Counted from the stretch's first letter, positions 43,655 through 57,145 are shown. The stretch: DNA of 64,000 nucleotides from Platynereis dumerilii (GCA_026936325.1 JAPTHN010000001.1:136811138-136875137); one strand, 5' to 3'. Program-made: numbers and translations. Notes: generated by a model not told the origin, from the sequence alone.

Positions 43655-44624
43655 GGCTCAATCCCAGTTAAATGGGCAAATTCCAGTCTAAAAAAAGTGA
43701 AAAAGTGACCATCACGGAAACGGAAATTTTTGCTCAATATCTTTTATACATTGTCAAGAGGTGCAGTTTCTGGAATATCTTTCACTAATCTTAACTTTTA
43801 TTTTGCTCATTTCCAATGCAATTTCACAGGTTAAAATGAGAAATGGTAACGTAATTTACACTGTTTAGAACTAATTTACACAGATTTGGACACTTTGTCT
43901 ATTCTCAGTGCAAAAATAATCATCACAAATTCATGAAATTTACCAGATCATCTCAGGCATCAAGGGCCTACAAAAATTAAAAATAATTGTTTTTCTATCT
44001 GTAGTGGTCTTTTCTGTAGGCTATGGTAACGTAATTTACATCTAAAAACGACAAAAATCACTTTTCGACCTTCTTTGGCCTCCTGTGAAGTGAGTTTTCA
44101 ATATATTTCTAAACCGTAAAATGCACCAAAAACTAGACTTTTCAGACTTGGCAATGAAGTTCTTAAATTCAAGAATTGGCAAATATTAACATGATTAAAG
44201 TGGCCTTGAATCTTGGTAACGTAATTTACAAGAATTATGTGACTTTTTTAGATAGCCCTAAAAACGTATTTATAGATTTTAAAAAAAAGTTATGAATTTT
44301 TTTATATGAAGGACATTATAGTTCGGCACATTTCCATTTACTTCTCAAGTCAATACCAGCAACAATAGTGCCACAGCGTCATATTATATGAAACCAAACA
44401 GCCATTGGACATGCCATTTTTCCGTTTTTCGGCTATTCAACATGGAATTTACCACAGTTCCAATCACAAATTACATGCATATTGTATATGACTAAATTTA
44501 TATATAAGTATTCTAAATAACTGCCAAGTATTAAAGTTTTAAAATGATTCTACTAGAAATGACAGCCAATAATCTTTGAACTTTCTTTATTTTTGGAATT
44601 TGCCCGTTTAACTGGGATTGAGCC
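43655..44624. mobile_element. TIR element (970 bp) with three regularly spaced 17-mers
   Basis: Inverted ends GGCTCAATCCCAGTTAAA... with AGCA on both outer sides (43651-43654, 44625-44628), a possible 4-bp target duplication. TGGTAACGTAATTTACA occurs exactly at 43844, 44024 and 44214. No ORF, so non-autonomous. Superfamily unknown. Confidence 0.75.
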
Positions 44625-45145
44625 AGCATGGTTGGGCATGCAATGGGGGTTGGTAGTTGCCCCTATAGATGGTACCCATGCTGAGACAGCTTCTATCCCG
44701 AGGGGGTTATGCTGTTGCCAGATTTTTTTCATTTTCGTGAGAATTTGGAGGAAACTGAATATATTTAGCAGAAGTGTGAGGTTTCTCTTCACACTACATG
44801 AGTACATGTGAATGTACTAAGAGGTGTTTGGCCCCTGGAAGCATTGGGCTGCAAACTGCTGAGAGTAAGTTCACAATCCAGTTAAGTAGATGTAATTATG
44901 AATTGATGACATAATCTGAACTTTTTTGTAATTTTAAAATTTGGATTCTTGGAATAAAACATTATTATGCTGTGCTGGTGAATTTAATGGCCATTAGTGC
45001 AATATTTCATTTCATTAGCAAAGTATGATATATGCAGCAAAATTTTGAAATCAAACATCTTTGTGCATTGGTGAATCTAACCATGGGCCTAGCATAACAT
45101 CTCTCTAATCTAATGGTTATTAGTACCAATTTCCATACATCCTAG

Positions 45146-45472
45146 ATAGATAGATAGATAGATATGGTAAGTGCAGCCCTCTAAGCCCAGTTCTGGGCGC
45201 TCACGAGAGTTGATTGATGAGATGAGAGAGAGAGCAGGAGTCCTCAACATGTTACACATTTACCCCATGTGAGGGATCTTTTACTTGCCCAGCATAGACA
45301 CTGATACAAGGGGCCGCCAATTTAACGTCTCATCCGAACGACATCCAGCTGGGATTTTGCTCATAAAGGTACACTGAAAATTTTGGGTTCCCCAACCGGG
45401 AGTCGAACCCATGCAGGCAAAGACCTTCAGCGGAGCAGGTGGGAACCTTAACCACTACACCACCCAGCTAAT
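45146..45472 (-). mobile_element. tRNA-derived SINE with (ATCT)n tail
   Basis: Read on the minus strand: A-box-like TGGTGTAGTGGTTAAGG, B box GGTTCGACTCC, then GATGAGACGTTAAATTGGCG, CCCTTGTATCAGTGTCTATG, CTGGGCAAGTAAAAGATCC, the last part GCGCCCAGAACTGGGCTTAG and a tail of ATCT repeats (45146-45164 on plus as GATA). Nearly complete. Its central domain is homologous to that of the SINE at 34492 although heads and tails differ. Confidence 0.88.
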
Positions 45473-47130
45473 ACCATTAGTAATATTCAGCAATATCTGG
45501 AAACAAGGTGAATGTACGAACCTATGGGACACATGTGGACTGTTTTAAAAGCTATATTTCGTGAATTTTGTCCTGAATGTCCAGTGTAACCTGGAGGTTG
45601 TGATTCAGACTTTTTAATTTCAAAATCTGATCACACCACCAGCACTGCATGACTAACTTTTAAACACACTCAGGCTCATGCACTGTTTGACATCAATGTT
45701 TGGATGCATTTTCATTTTGCTAGCAGTGAATTTAAAAGAGAGCAAACTATATTTAGATGGTGCACCCCTTTATTCTGTACCCCAACAGGGTATGGGTTGT
45801 GTCATTGGTGTTGACAGACAACACACGTATCCCCCTTTTAGAATACATAGTGAAAAGGCAGATAGTTCACTTTAATAGGGATCAGATGAGGGGTTATAAG
45901 TACCCTTGCTTAAGTTGCTTCTCTCTAAATGCTTTATAAACCCAATATAGAACCCTACTACTCTTTGTGTGTGTTCTCTGTTCGGAAGTAATATTTGAGT
46001 TTCAGCTTTGGCAATGATACATAAAGCCAAAGACCCCACACAATGGCATAGCCCATGGATATGAGCAAACAGTTGTAAAAGAAGGATACTCTGGAGCTAA
46101 AGACATGACTCACAAGATTTCTATTCAGTATCATGTGTATGATATTGCTTAATTATCCCCCATGCTATGCTATGGGGGATTTTACTTTTAGTCTCCATGT
46201 CATGGCATCCATCAAATATCTCAAACACCACACCATGCACAATGCTCATCCTATCCCAACATTCAAAGGCCCCCCTAAACTTGTCAAATCTGACCATAAA
46301 TCAATAAATATCATAACCATTTCCACATCCCAAATACTTTTTGCTGTGCTTTTGGCCTGCAGCCATGTTATTTTTAAAAGTGCACTCCACCCCCAGGTGT
46401 CTCCACATGGCTTACATTTATGCACATTTGTGCCCCTGGTGGAAATATTTGGCATAACTAAAATTGGAATTCTGGTTGGCGTAGCTAGATGTGCAGGGCA
46501 TGGGGGATATGGAGGCAGTATACCTGCTCTTGTTATTCTGTGAGAAGGTGAGATCATGACAGTTATAAATTGTTAACTCCGGCATCACTGGAAAATATGG
46601 AGAGGAAGAACCTTATCAGATCTTAAATTATCTTAATGAACTCTCTCAACCAATTTCAATTGACTGATTTTAGCTGACTGGTTTTAGCTAAGCTCCTTGA
46701 GAGCTATTGAGATTTGCAAGTATTTCTATAAGGTTTTCCTCAGTCATGTTTTATATATACAATTATCCTTTGTTTGACCTTCTGCAATGATAAATTGATA
46801 CCTGAATCGATTAGAATATGCTTAATATATCAATGACGAAGGTGCTTATATACAATTACTTGATTGACCTTATGGCCAAGTCATGGGATAAAAGAATGGT
46901 TCCTGTATCAAATAGTGTAGGCCTATACTTCTGAACTCACAATGATGGAGGTAATATGTGTGATATTGTATCTTATCACTCCACCAAATCCAGTAGTAGT
47001 TGTATGGCTTAGTTAATTATTTTCGAAACATAGTATGTCTATTGATAAAGTTTATCAGACAATGGAAGTTGTATAATAAGCCCATATTATTGATAATGCA
47101 TAATTATGAAAACCCGCATTTCTTTTTTTC
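45473..47130. other. Non-coding; one possible small inverted-repeat element
   Basis: TATCCCCCATGC at 46154-46165 and GCATGGGGGATA at 46498-46509 are perfect 12-bp inverted repeats 356 bp apart overall, a possible MITE without a clear target duplication. The rest is featureless. Confidence 0.35.
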
Positions 47131-47134
47131 AGTC

Positions 47135-47245
47135 TCCCCATGCCCCAATTAGTCTAAAAAATCAATAAGACCCAATGAAGTCTACGAGAGTGCATAAATA
47201 AAGGGTATATAGCCCCAATCATCCATCATTATCCATTCATCTTCT
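47135..47245 (+). mobile_element. SINE 3' fragment
   Basis: GAGAGTGCATAAATAAAGGG...CCCCAATCATCCATCATTATCC corresponds to the 3' end of the SINE at 11244-11452. The head is lost. Confidence 0.6.
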
Positions 47246-50200
47246 CTTTCTGTACTTCTGATGCAACTGTATGCAATATATGCATCGCAGTTTATCACAT
47301 GAGCTACAGTGCCACCTCAATCTCATTGCAAAAGAGCCAAAATCTCTGAAAAGAATTCCGAGTAATTAGCATCACGACAAATCTGATTAGAGCCTCATTC
47401 TTTAAAGTTGAACCAGTTGTACTGTGCTGGCTTCCTAATTACATTGAAAAAAAAAATTGGATGAGAAACAAAAAAGAATGAAAAAGAGAAAGGAAATATA
47501 ATCTGAGAGTGAAAAACAGAAACCAGTTATTTGAGATGGATGTCTCAAAGTATATTTATATGTAAATGTTACAGCGCATCCAGCTGCTATGAGGAAAGTT
47601 CAATATTAATTTTAGCAAATTCAAGATGGACAATAAATATCAAGTCAACCTAACATGCTGTACTTTATTGGTTGCTTCAGTTTCAAGTACTTTATTACCA
47701 TGGTGCCATTTAAAGCTGACGAGAGCTTAATTATTTGAGGATAAACCAACTGTACCATTTTTGGACTTTCTAATTTATACAATGACTATTCGTTATGTCA
47801 GCGAATTTTCCTTTTCTACAAAATATTTTAAAAGATGACATTGCTAGAGTTATGAGACATCAGTGTTCAGTGAGTAATTGTTTGAAGCCAGTCTTTAAGT
47901 TATCATTTATGCATTTTAATACCCTGGATTTCAAGAGTCTCTAATTTTTTTGTTCAAAATGTTTATCCCATCAAACTATCAACACACTTCACAAAAGGTG
48001 GTTGTTTTCTGCATGAAACTAATCTCAAGAAATCATGTTGAAATCCCTGTAGACTTTTTTTTTTTCAGAGACTGACTCAACTTGGGGCCACTTGAGCCTC
48101 TATGTTTGTCTCACTCACTCTAATAGCCTGTAATCCCACTCCAAAACTGTCTAGCCTACAAACAAAAGAATGCTACTGTTCCAAAGTGGAGTTGTTGGAG
48201 TACTTCCCCCTGGGAGACCTGTCCTTAAACAACCTATTTGGCATCATTTGTTTGAACTATAACGATCTAAAAGCAAGTTAATAAATATTGTCATGTTTGA
48301 ATAGAGTGGAAAGCCACTTCTATTGTTTGGTAGACAGTAGACAGTGTAGCTAGTTGCTGATTAAGCCATCAAAAGCAAATAAATGAATCATCAACAAATG
48401 TGTTGAATATTTGGAATAAACGTTCGGACAGACAAAAATTCCAGTGTGTTAAAGATGCATGTAGCATGTCAGATAACATAATATAGAACTTTCAAGATGA
48501 GTGGACCTTTGTGTGCACAAAACGTGGTTATGTCTGATGATCTTATATGAACAGAAAATATGATTTTGTGAAATTTTTGTTTTAGTACTTCAATTTCAAA
48601 CTGCATTGCTCACATAGGAATAATTCTGGGAGTGAAGAAGACTTATTTGAGTAAATATGATGAACCTATTTGAATTTGGGATTCGTTGAATGATGTGGTC
48701 CTTTATCAGTATATGGGGGGGGGGGTTGATTTTACCCATGGAAGGATTGCCTTGAATTCCCATTGCTAGCAAACATGGACATTTCACAATGATTTTCTTA
48801 TAATGGCTGTGATTGAACACTCTGACAGACTCCAACTCCCCCCCCCCCCATGTGCCCCCTAAACCCCCCCCCCCTTTCTCTCAGTTCCCAGTGCTTGGGA
48901 ATCAAACAGCTGCATGGCTGGAAAAGGAAAGTGGTATTTGTGTTTCCAGCCAAATGAAAAACTGCCCTCTCTCTGTTCACTTCATTAATTCTCAACTAAC
49001 TGAAGCTCTCTCCACAAGAAGCCATTGGTTTCTACATTTTCCCCATTTTGTCCTTTCTATTTTTTTCCTCATATTTGGTCTTGTAACTCTTACTTTTTGA
49101 TTGAATTCTTGTTTTTCCTGGAGTTCTCTTTTTTTGCTAACTGGATATCTCTCAATGAGAAGCCAATGGTTTCTTCAATTTTCCCATCTTTTTCTTCAAT
49201 TGTTTTCCTTTTTACTCTATTTGGTCTTGTTACGCTTTGTGTTTGCTTTGAAATAAACCTTTGTGAAATCCAACATTTTCCTATTTTTTTGTGCTGTTTT
49301 GTTTCATGATTTTAATTGTTTTCATCCGGATCATGTTATTTAGGATTTTCCAAATATTAACATCAGGATTTTTGAAATTCAGCTTCATTTTTTTCCAAAA
49401 CCTTTATTTAATAATCTCACTCTTTCCTGGATGCATATTTGCTCTGAAAACTTTTTTTCTCAGTCAGTTTACACACGCAGCCTGTCACCACCACCCATGT
49501 GAACAAATTAATGTCACAATTAAGTCATCACTACATCTGTGCTATCGACCTAATTTCATTTTTAGTCAAGCTTAATTTGATTTATGTGAAAAAAGGCTAC
49601 ATCACAGTTATGCACTCTAGAACATTATCATGTGTAGTGTTTTTCTCCAATTGATGTTTTCCCTCGATTTATGTTATTTTTGTCAGCCAAATTTGCTTTC
49701 TGTAAAGGAGATATCTTTGTACTTGTATAGTGCTTTCTAGCAACAGAGTAAGGGAAATAATTCTAATTGTTCACGACTCTGCTTTCTGGTAAAACTGAAT
49801 GGATGCACAGGGCTCCTTTTTTTCTTTTGACCAAAAACTACTGCAAAAATCACTTAAACCAGAACTTCTTGTGTCCCTATCACTACCAGACCAACTTGCC
49901 ATAGGGCGCCAGCATTTATTCTTAAGAGGGGGCTTGGCGTTTTCTTTTTAAATAAATAATTTCTTGCTCAGTTTTGGTGAAATAAGTCATTTCTGGTGGG
50001 CGTATTTCTCAATAAGGCGTTGCTTGATTTGGAACTGAATATTCAGGGACTTCACACGCTTGAAAAGCTGTTACAGTGAAATAATGCTGGTTATTAAATA
50101 GTCACCCCCTTCTGTGACCGCCAACTCGCAGTAAATATAATAGTACTAGAATTACCCAGTGATAAATGAATAAAGAAGGTGGACTGGAACCGTAAATATA

Positions 50201-50290
50201 TATTTGTTTGGGGGGGGGAGTCGGTGATGTAGCTGAGACACAGTGATGTTGCTAGGAGATGGCAAATGGCAGCCCTGTGAGAGAGAGTGG
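47246..50290. other. Non-coding, nothing recognised
   Basis: Contains G runs at about 48714-48726 and C runs at 48839-48876, and pyrimidine-rich sequence 49020-49420. Candidate splice acceptors exist near 48068 and 49482, but no downstream frame matches the SAM-gene family. Confidence 0.4.
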
Positions 50291-50297
50291 GTAAAAT

Positions 50298-50755
50298 GTG
50301 ATGTCTATCTGTCTATCTGTCTGTCTATCTATGTATCCGGGCATAGGCGTACGGCACGCACGATTTTTAGGGGGGCGAGCGACATTTGCCCAAATTTCAA
50401 AATCTAAATTAAATACCATTTCAAATGAAATTGCCTGGAAATCATTCATTTTCAATAGTTTTTTACTTATCATCTGCCCGAATGTTTTAGCCTTTTTGTC
50501 CGAATCTTACTGTTTCCCAAACTTTTTGGGGGGGGGGGGAGATCGCCCCACCCTGCTCCCCCCCCCCCCTGCGATACACCTATGTAGCTGGGTATCTGTT
50601 TATCTGTTAATCCATCTGTGTGACTGTATCTATGACTATATATGTACATATATTTCTATCTACCTATCTGGCTATCTATATCTATGTATGACTATATGGC
50701 TATGAGTATCTACATGTATCTATCTATGTATCTATCTATTCATCTAAGTGCAAAT
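50298..50755 (+). mobile_element. MITE-like element (50343-50585) inside a (CTAT)n microsatellite
   Basis: CTAT/CTGT repeats at 50300-50335 and again at 50600-50750 flank a unit that starts CATAGGCGTACGGCACGC and ends GCGATACACCTATG (imperfect inverted ends) with G and C runs inside. The left end also occurs at 38059. It probably inserted into the microsatellite. No clean target duplication. Confidence 0.55.
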
Positions 50756-51194
50756 TGCTATCATTGGGTTAAGTGCACTTCAAGTGTCACCAATCAAAAG
50801 TTCTGTGCTGCACTGGGTGCAAAATTCAGGACAATTGAAGAAAGCAGCAATTGAAGGCAGAAAATATATATAGAAAAGAATGGCCATTGATTGAAACATC
50901 TATAGGCCTAATTAGACAGAGAATGACAATGTGTTTTCCAGCAGTTTGGTTGCCGTGAATTAAATACACAAAACAGCGCGAGATGCTGGATCCTCCTGGA
51001 TCACAACAGAGCAGACAGTTGAAAGATGACAGCTATCGAGGTGTGAAAGTGTCAGTGTTACTTTTGACAGGTTGAATGTTAGTTGGCGTAAAAATTGGTA
51101 GCGGTGATAGTGGTGTTAGAATTGACGGACGTGGCTAAGGGCCGCGATACCTACATGGTAGGGTTCTCCTGCAGAGGAGGAACGTACTAAAAGA

Positions 51195-52350
51195 AGAAGA
51201 AGAAGAAGAAAGCTTAGAAGAATTTATAAATTACCAAGAATAACCCACTGTAATCTATTGCCAACTATAACTGGTATCCTACCTGCTGAGATTCAGGTCC
51301 ACACAAGATTTATGAACCATATGGTATCAGGGTTGACGCATAGTAATGCCACTGTAAATTTTTTGTTCAGATTATGTTTCGGACTAGAGAGATCTGTTTT
51401 GTCAAATAACTTGAGACATGTTGTCAATAAGTATGATGGGTTGCAGTTGGCTACATCAGGTATTTTACTGAAAAATTGTCGAATTAGTACTGGCTCTTGT
51501 ATTAAAAGAAATTTTCAAGCATCCCTGTTAGAGAATGATGTTAGAGTAGGACAACAAATTGCTGGATTAATAATCATAAGAGACAGCTTGTGTGAGAAGT
51601 TTAACTTAAATAATTCTGAGATCTGTGATGCTATAGAATATCTAGCAACCAGTTGATCTGGTTTTTATGTTATTTTATTTTTATTTAGTTATTTATTTTA
51701 TTTTATTTTTCTTTCTCTTGCCTTGTGTTATTACTGTTATTATGTATATTCTATTAAGTTATTTGTTTTTGTGTCCGAGAGCAGGGCCTCGGGTCCTTTG
51801 TCGTCATCAATGGGATTGTCATATCAAAAGTTGGTGTGGATCGAAAAGCATTTCACAGATGCAAGAACCACCAAAAGTTATGATGCCATTATGATGCCCA
51901 GTGTTTACACTGTTGCACAAGATGCCCTGGCTTTAATCTTATGTCTCACTGCTCTAAATAGTTAACTTTAATCTCCCAAATTCCTCCTTACTCAGCAGAC
52001 GATTTCTGAGAAGCATCTTCTTCTTCTTCCCTTTGGCCCTTCCGCCCTGAGACAAAGTGGGGTGCACCGCAACCAGAGATTTGTGCTACAGCCAATTACT
52101 AAAGATAGACAGATAGATAGACAGATAGACACATAGATAGACAGATAGATAGATTGATAGGTAGATTGATAGATCTATAGATAGAATGCAACTTTTAACA
52201 ATTTATAGAGATGTGTTAATGTAATGATCATATCCCATTGAGTTATATATAATGCTCGAGGACACGGTGCATGCATTGCATGCTATTTTTATATGTTTAC
52301 ATACAACTGTATATTTGTTTATACGAATAAAGAATAATAATAATAAAGGC
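51195..52350 (+). mobile_element. 5'-truncated LINE, ORF2 C-terminus and 3' UTR
   Basis: From 51212 the frame reads LRRIYKLPRITHCNLLPTIT, then AEIQVHTRFMNHMVSGLTHS, VLSNNLRHVVNKYDGL and stop at 51656. This resembles the C-terminal segment after the reverse transcriptase of CR1/L2/Rex-type LINEs. The 3' UTR ends AATAAAGAATAATAATAATAAA, a typical microsatellite tail. A GATA run at 52105-52185 lies inside the 3' part. An (AGA)n run marks the truncated 5' edge. Confidence 0.65.
51212..51656 (+). pseudogene. LINE ORF2 C-terminal fragment
   Basis: About 148 codons open to the stop, with no reverse transcriptase motifs left. Conserved pattern R-I..LPR.TH..LLP.I and a leucine-rich end. Part of the truncated LINE. 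Confidence 0.6.
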
Positions 52351-53280
52351 AAGTGCAGAAGCCTAATATCACAGAACTAAAGACAATGACAGAGGTAGGT
52401 CTATGTTACAGTTGGGCTGCCTTGAAAGCTCTTGAAGTGACCACATGAAACGGCGCGAAATTATTGGATCTTTGGATCCCCTTTAGTTTCGTAGGAGGCC
52501 TAAATATATATATGAAGTAACACAGAAAATTCTGAATTTGGTGAAATAATATGCCTTAGATAGCGGTTTAGAGGTTTACAAAGTTTCACTTGTGTATTCT
52601 CAAAATTGAAAGCAGTAGAAGGTTTTATATGAAACATTTTAAGGAGTGGGTAAAAGACACATGTATGGCCATCTGCTTAAAGACGGGGGATGAGAGGGTA
52701 CCAATATACCCGGGTACAGCAATTAAATGGGATTCTTCTCTGATTGGATAACCAGGTTTGGGTATTGACCAATCATATGGCTCTGATTGATACCACATTT
52801 CTAGTGTAGTGATCAATATGTCATAACTTTGTTAATAATGCTCCGATTTGAATGAAAATTTCAGGATTTATGTTAAGTGGCATATCATACATTTTTCATA
52901 AAAATAAACTTTATTATCTGCATTATTCTATGATTTTAGTTTTTTAAGAATTGCTAATTGCTGGTAATGAAGGGCAATTAAACTGTAATTAGGGTTTCTA
53001 ATTTCAATGTAATTCGGAATTTCTTTGAAGTGGACAGTCCTAATGACCCCAAGTTGTAAATGTTCATAACCAATCAGCTCACAGCAGTTCATGTTCAATT
53101 TTTGGCTAGAATTTTTACTAAAATGCCATTTTCATGGTTTTAAAATGCTCTGATTTGCTCAAAACTACATTAATGTATTCCTTCGTTACGAATTATCATA
53201 TGGTTGAAAATTGGAGGTGTTTCATGCAGTATTATTACTGGTATTGATGATTTTACCTTAGGGAAGTGGGAGATGTTGAC
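52351..53280. other. Non-coding, nothing recognised
   Basis: AT-rich sequence without repeats or credible ORFs. Confidence 0.4.
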
Positions 53281-54345
53281 TGTTTGAGTGCCAGAATCAG
53301 AATGAAGGCTAAGTAAGAGTGTAAATTTAGGGCCGAAGGCCCAAGCTTGATTGGCGATTTTTCGCCCTACAAGCTTTTGGAATATTTTGATGGGATGGCC
53401 CTTCCTCGAGAGAGGGAGCTGTGGCAATCCAGGAAATGTTATGTCGGAGTGGAGTGGAGGTGGGTAAGGGTAAGGGGGGTGAGAAGGCCTGGGAAGGCAT
53501 CCATGTGTTGTCTGGGAGGATCTGGAAAAAATTACAATTGTTTAGTGGTCTTGTCAGCGTCGCAGGGTGGAAAATTGATTTTAACCTAGAAGAGGAAGAA
53601 CGCCGGGGTGGATGTTTAAAACTACAGGATTTATGGAGTGGATGTGATGTTTTGTGGAGAGGGAGGGTAGGGAGGTGAGTATAATTGATGAGAGGAACAT
53701 GTGGGTGGATTCAAGAGGTATCCATGCGTTTTAGTACGATCTATAGATATGACTCCCTCCAGGGACCACAAGTCCTGAATTTGTTAGGTATGGGATGTGG
53801 GGTATGATGGTTAAAAGTTTTAAGGGAGTGTTTTTATGTTTGGTTTTGGGTTAGTGGATGATAGGAGTCTCCAGAGGATGAGCTTTAAAAGGCTTTTAAG
53901 CACCCTCCTTTGATACCTTTAAGTGGATGGTGTAGTGTTGTGTTTTGAGAAGATGGTGGTTTATGTTTTGACCCTGTGCTGGCAGAGTGATGTGCCAGTT
54001 ATTACACCAGTGGTTTGACTACCGTACTGGGTTCGGAACGCGTCAATTTTTTGTACTGTGAGTGTAATAAGTATAAGGGTATAAAATTGAGGGGATCTGA
54101 AAAGAAAAACATGTATATGATGAAACAGTAGGAGTAATTGCAATAATCACAGTGGCTTGAAGACCAGACTGTGTGTGTTTTTATGTTGGTGGTTGGGCAG
54201 ATTTTGTATGTGATTAAGTTTGTTTATTGGAAGAGAATTTATGTGTTTTCTTATGTTTTGACCTTGAGGGGCAGTAGGTGCACGTTACTACCACAGTGGT
54301 TCGACAACCGTACTGGGTGCCTAAGGCAGGTTATTTTTTGTTGTT

Positions 54346-57143
54346 TTAGGTTGTAGGATAGTGGGAATGGGGATAGGAGACCGGGTATGGGAGAGCTCTA
54401 ATAGCCTTATTAGCATTGTATAGATCTACTAGAAGAGGGGAGTCTTTGTAGCGGTCAAGAGCTTTCCTTTTGAGGGTGTCTATTCTCGAGGAGATGTGTT
54501 CGAGATTGGCCATTGTGTAGAGGGCTTGGTTGGTGGTACGGCGTTGGCCAGGAATGTAGAACTGCTTAAGCGCAATCCTTAGGGCCTTAGCTTCAGCTAT
54601 GGCGAGATGGTTTTTGGCAGGTTCAGAGGCAGCTGCTGTAGCAACATAGCCTGTTTCTAAGATTGGCCTGATAAAAGTTTTATAGAGATGAAGGAGGGTA
54701 GGGATGTTAGTGCCCCAGTCGGTGCCTCTCAGGCAGCGGAGGAGATTTAGGCGGTTGACCGCAGTTTGTTTTTTAAGGATACAGTGATTAAGTAGGGAGA
54801 GGGAGGGGTTGATGAGGAGTCCAAGAATCTTGGCTTCTTTACATGGGAGAATGGGGGTGTCAAAGAGGGCGAAGGTTGGGGGTGATTTATTGAGATTGTT
54901 AGGAAATAATACTAGTTGTGATTTGGAGGCATTGATTTTGATGCGCCACTTGGAGCACCATTGTTCTAGTTGGTATAGGGATTTACGGAGATGACTTTGA
55001 ATTTTTGTGTAGGGACGTTTACCACGGTTTACTGTCCAGAGAGCTAAGTCATCTGCATATTGGGAGATATGGACTGGACCGGTATTGGGGAACGGTATGT
55101 CATTGACATACATGTTGAAAAGAATTGGGCTTAGAACTGAGCCTTGGGGAGTACCTGCAGCAAGATGGACTTCATGTGAGATGGTGTCTTTTACTCTTAC
55201 TTTAATGGTTCTATCATGGAGGAAGGAGGAGAGGATTCTAATAATTTTATCTGGGAGATAAGTTTATATTTGAGACCGTTGTGCCATACGGAGTCGAAGG
55301 CTTTTTCTACATCTAAGAAAATGGCGGCACCTTTCCATCCGAAGTGGGTGGCAGTTTTCATATGATGGAATAGTCTGTAGATGTGCTCATTGGCTTCCAT
55401 CTGGGGGAGGTAGGCCCTTTGCCATTTATTCATGTGGCCGTTAAGGGTGAGGTGATCTATTAGGGGGTTAGCTAGGGATTTTTCAAGGAGTTTACCTAGG
55501 CATCTTAGGAGACTAATGGGACGATAGTTACTGGGGATTTTGGTATCTTTGTTTGGTTTAGGAATCATTACGCCCAAGGCGTTCTTCCATGGTTTCGGAA
55601 AGTAGCCTATGCTGATGAGATAGTTAAAGAGATCAGTGATGAATTTAACAGCAGGGTCTGGGAGGTGCTTGAGAACTGTGTAACCTATTTTGTCTTCACC
55701 GGGGGCAGAATTTTTACATTTGGATAGGGTGACTTTAAGAGTGCACCATGAAATTGGCATTGATAGGGGGTGGTCATTGACGACTTCGTCAGGATTGATG
55801 TTGAATTTTGGGACAAATAGATGCTTATTATTGTTTATTGTCCTATCGACTTTACGTTTATGTTTTTCATCAAATATGGGACCTTGATGTGTGTTGTGGA
55901 CTTTAGCTAAGTGATTAGCAAAGAGGTCTGCTGCCTCCTGTTGAGTACTTGTTTTTGTACCATCTACTTTAGTCAGGATAGGTGTGGTTTGGTGGCCTTT
56001 GCCACCACCTGTTAACCTTTTGAAAGCTTTCCAGAATTCTGAACCTTGTCTGTAATCTAAGTTTGCAGTAAGTGCGTGCCATTTCTGTTGTTTTTCTAGT
56101 TTGATGGCATTTTTAACTCGGGTTGTGAGGCTTTTTAGTGTGGTTTTAAGTATAGGACAGAAGGGATTTTTAGCTAGTAGCCTGCAAACTTTACGTTTAA
56201 GTTTTATGACCTTGAGGGTGGCTTCCGAAATATTGAAAGCCTGGGGCTTGTAGGGTTTCTCTGGGCATGCTTTGTCGAAAGCATCTATGATGGCATTGTT
56301 GACTAATTCTATGTAAAGATCCATCTCGACTTCGTTTTGTATCTTCATACTTGGGAAGACGGATAGACCTTCTAGTACTTCATTCTGGAAGAGGGGCCAG
56401 TCTGCTTTTTTAAGATTTCTAATAAGTTTAACTGGCTCTTGGGATTTTGTGCCTTCTTTAAAAGTGATGTGAAGAGGGAGATGATCGCTACCTATGTCTG
56501 ATCCCACATAGCAGTCAGTTATATATGAAGAGGCTGATTCATTTACAATGGCAAAATCTAAGAATGAGGGGTGTATGTTTCTAAGAGTGCCTAAATGGTA
56601 TCTTGTCGGTTGATCTAAATCATTGAGGACAAGAAGTTGGTTATTTGTTAGGCTCTGATAGAGCTGTCTACCGTGGATATTATGGTTGTAGGTGGGGGCA
56701 ATGAGGGGATTATGGGCATTGTAGTCACCCATGAAAAGGCATTTATTATATTTTTGTAGAAAGTAAGAAAAGATAATGTTTTTAATGGAGTTTGATTCTG
56801 GCGGTATGTAGTGTGAAATGATAGCAATTTCTCCTATTAAGGGAAGTGTAACTAAGACTGCACAGCAGTAAAGGTGTAGGTTAAGAATGGCGGGGTCGAT
56901 ATCAATTGGGATTGCTGGGGTACCATTTTTGGCCATTATGGCTGTGCCACCTTGACCAGTGTTGTCATGATTGTCATGTCGCACGAGGGTTGAGTACCCA
57001 TCTATTCTAACACTAGGTTGGTTGGTTTTATACTTAGTTTCATTAATAAGGATTAGGTCATGATTTGTTTCCTGAATATAGTGTTTTAAGGTAAATAATT
57101 TAGATTTTATGGAATTAATGTTGATATGAAAGAGACTGGCCAT
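54346..57143 (-). pseudogene. LINE ORF2: APE endonuclease plus reverse transcriptase, one frameshift
   Basis: The N-terminal endonuclease shows NINSIKSK (about residue 9), LINETK (Glu36), MGDYNAHN (139-146) and GSDHLP (219-221), all catalytic-site motifs of APE-type LINE nucleases. The reverse transcriptase has NYRPISLL, then FLDVEKAFDSVWH (catalytic Asp about residue 611). A single-base loss near 55255 shifts the frame. AAGTPQGSVLSPILFN and QYADDLALW (second catalytic Asp pair) and the C-terminal domain follow in the other frame to the stop at 54346. ORF2 starts 2 bases after the ORF1 stop codon (TAACTATG), an arrangement suited to termination-reinitiation. Confidence 0.88.
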
Positions 57144-57145
57144 AG

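Noticed and set aside
44593-44811. 72-codon frame at the edge of the TIR element
   Set aside because: Starts inside the TIR and shows no protein family features.
48060-48110. Possible acceptor and exon of the SAM gene after a T-tract
   Set aside because: The frame stops after eight codons and does not resemble the family.
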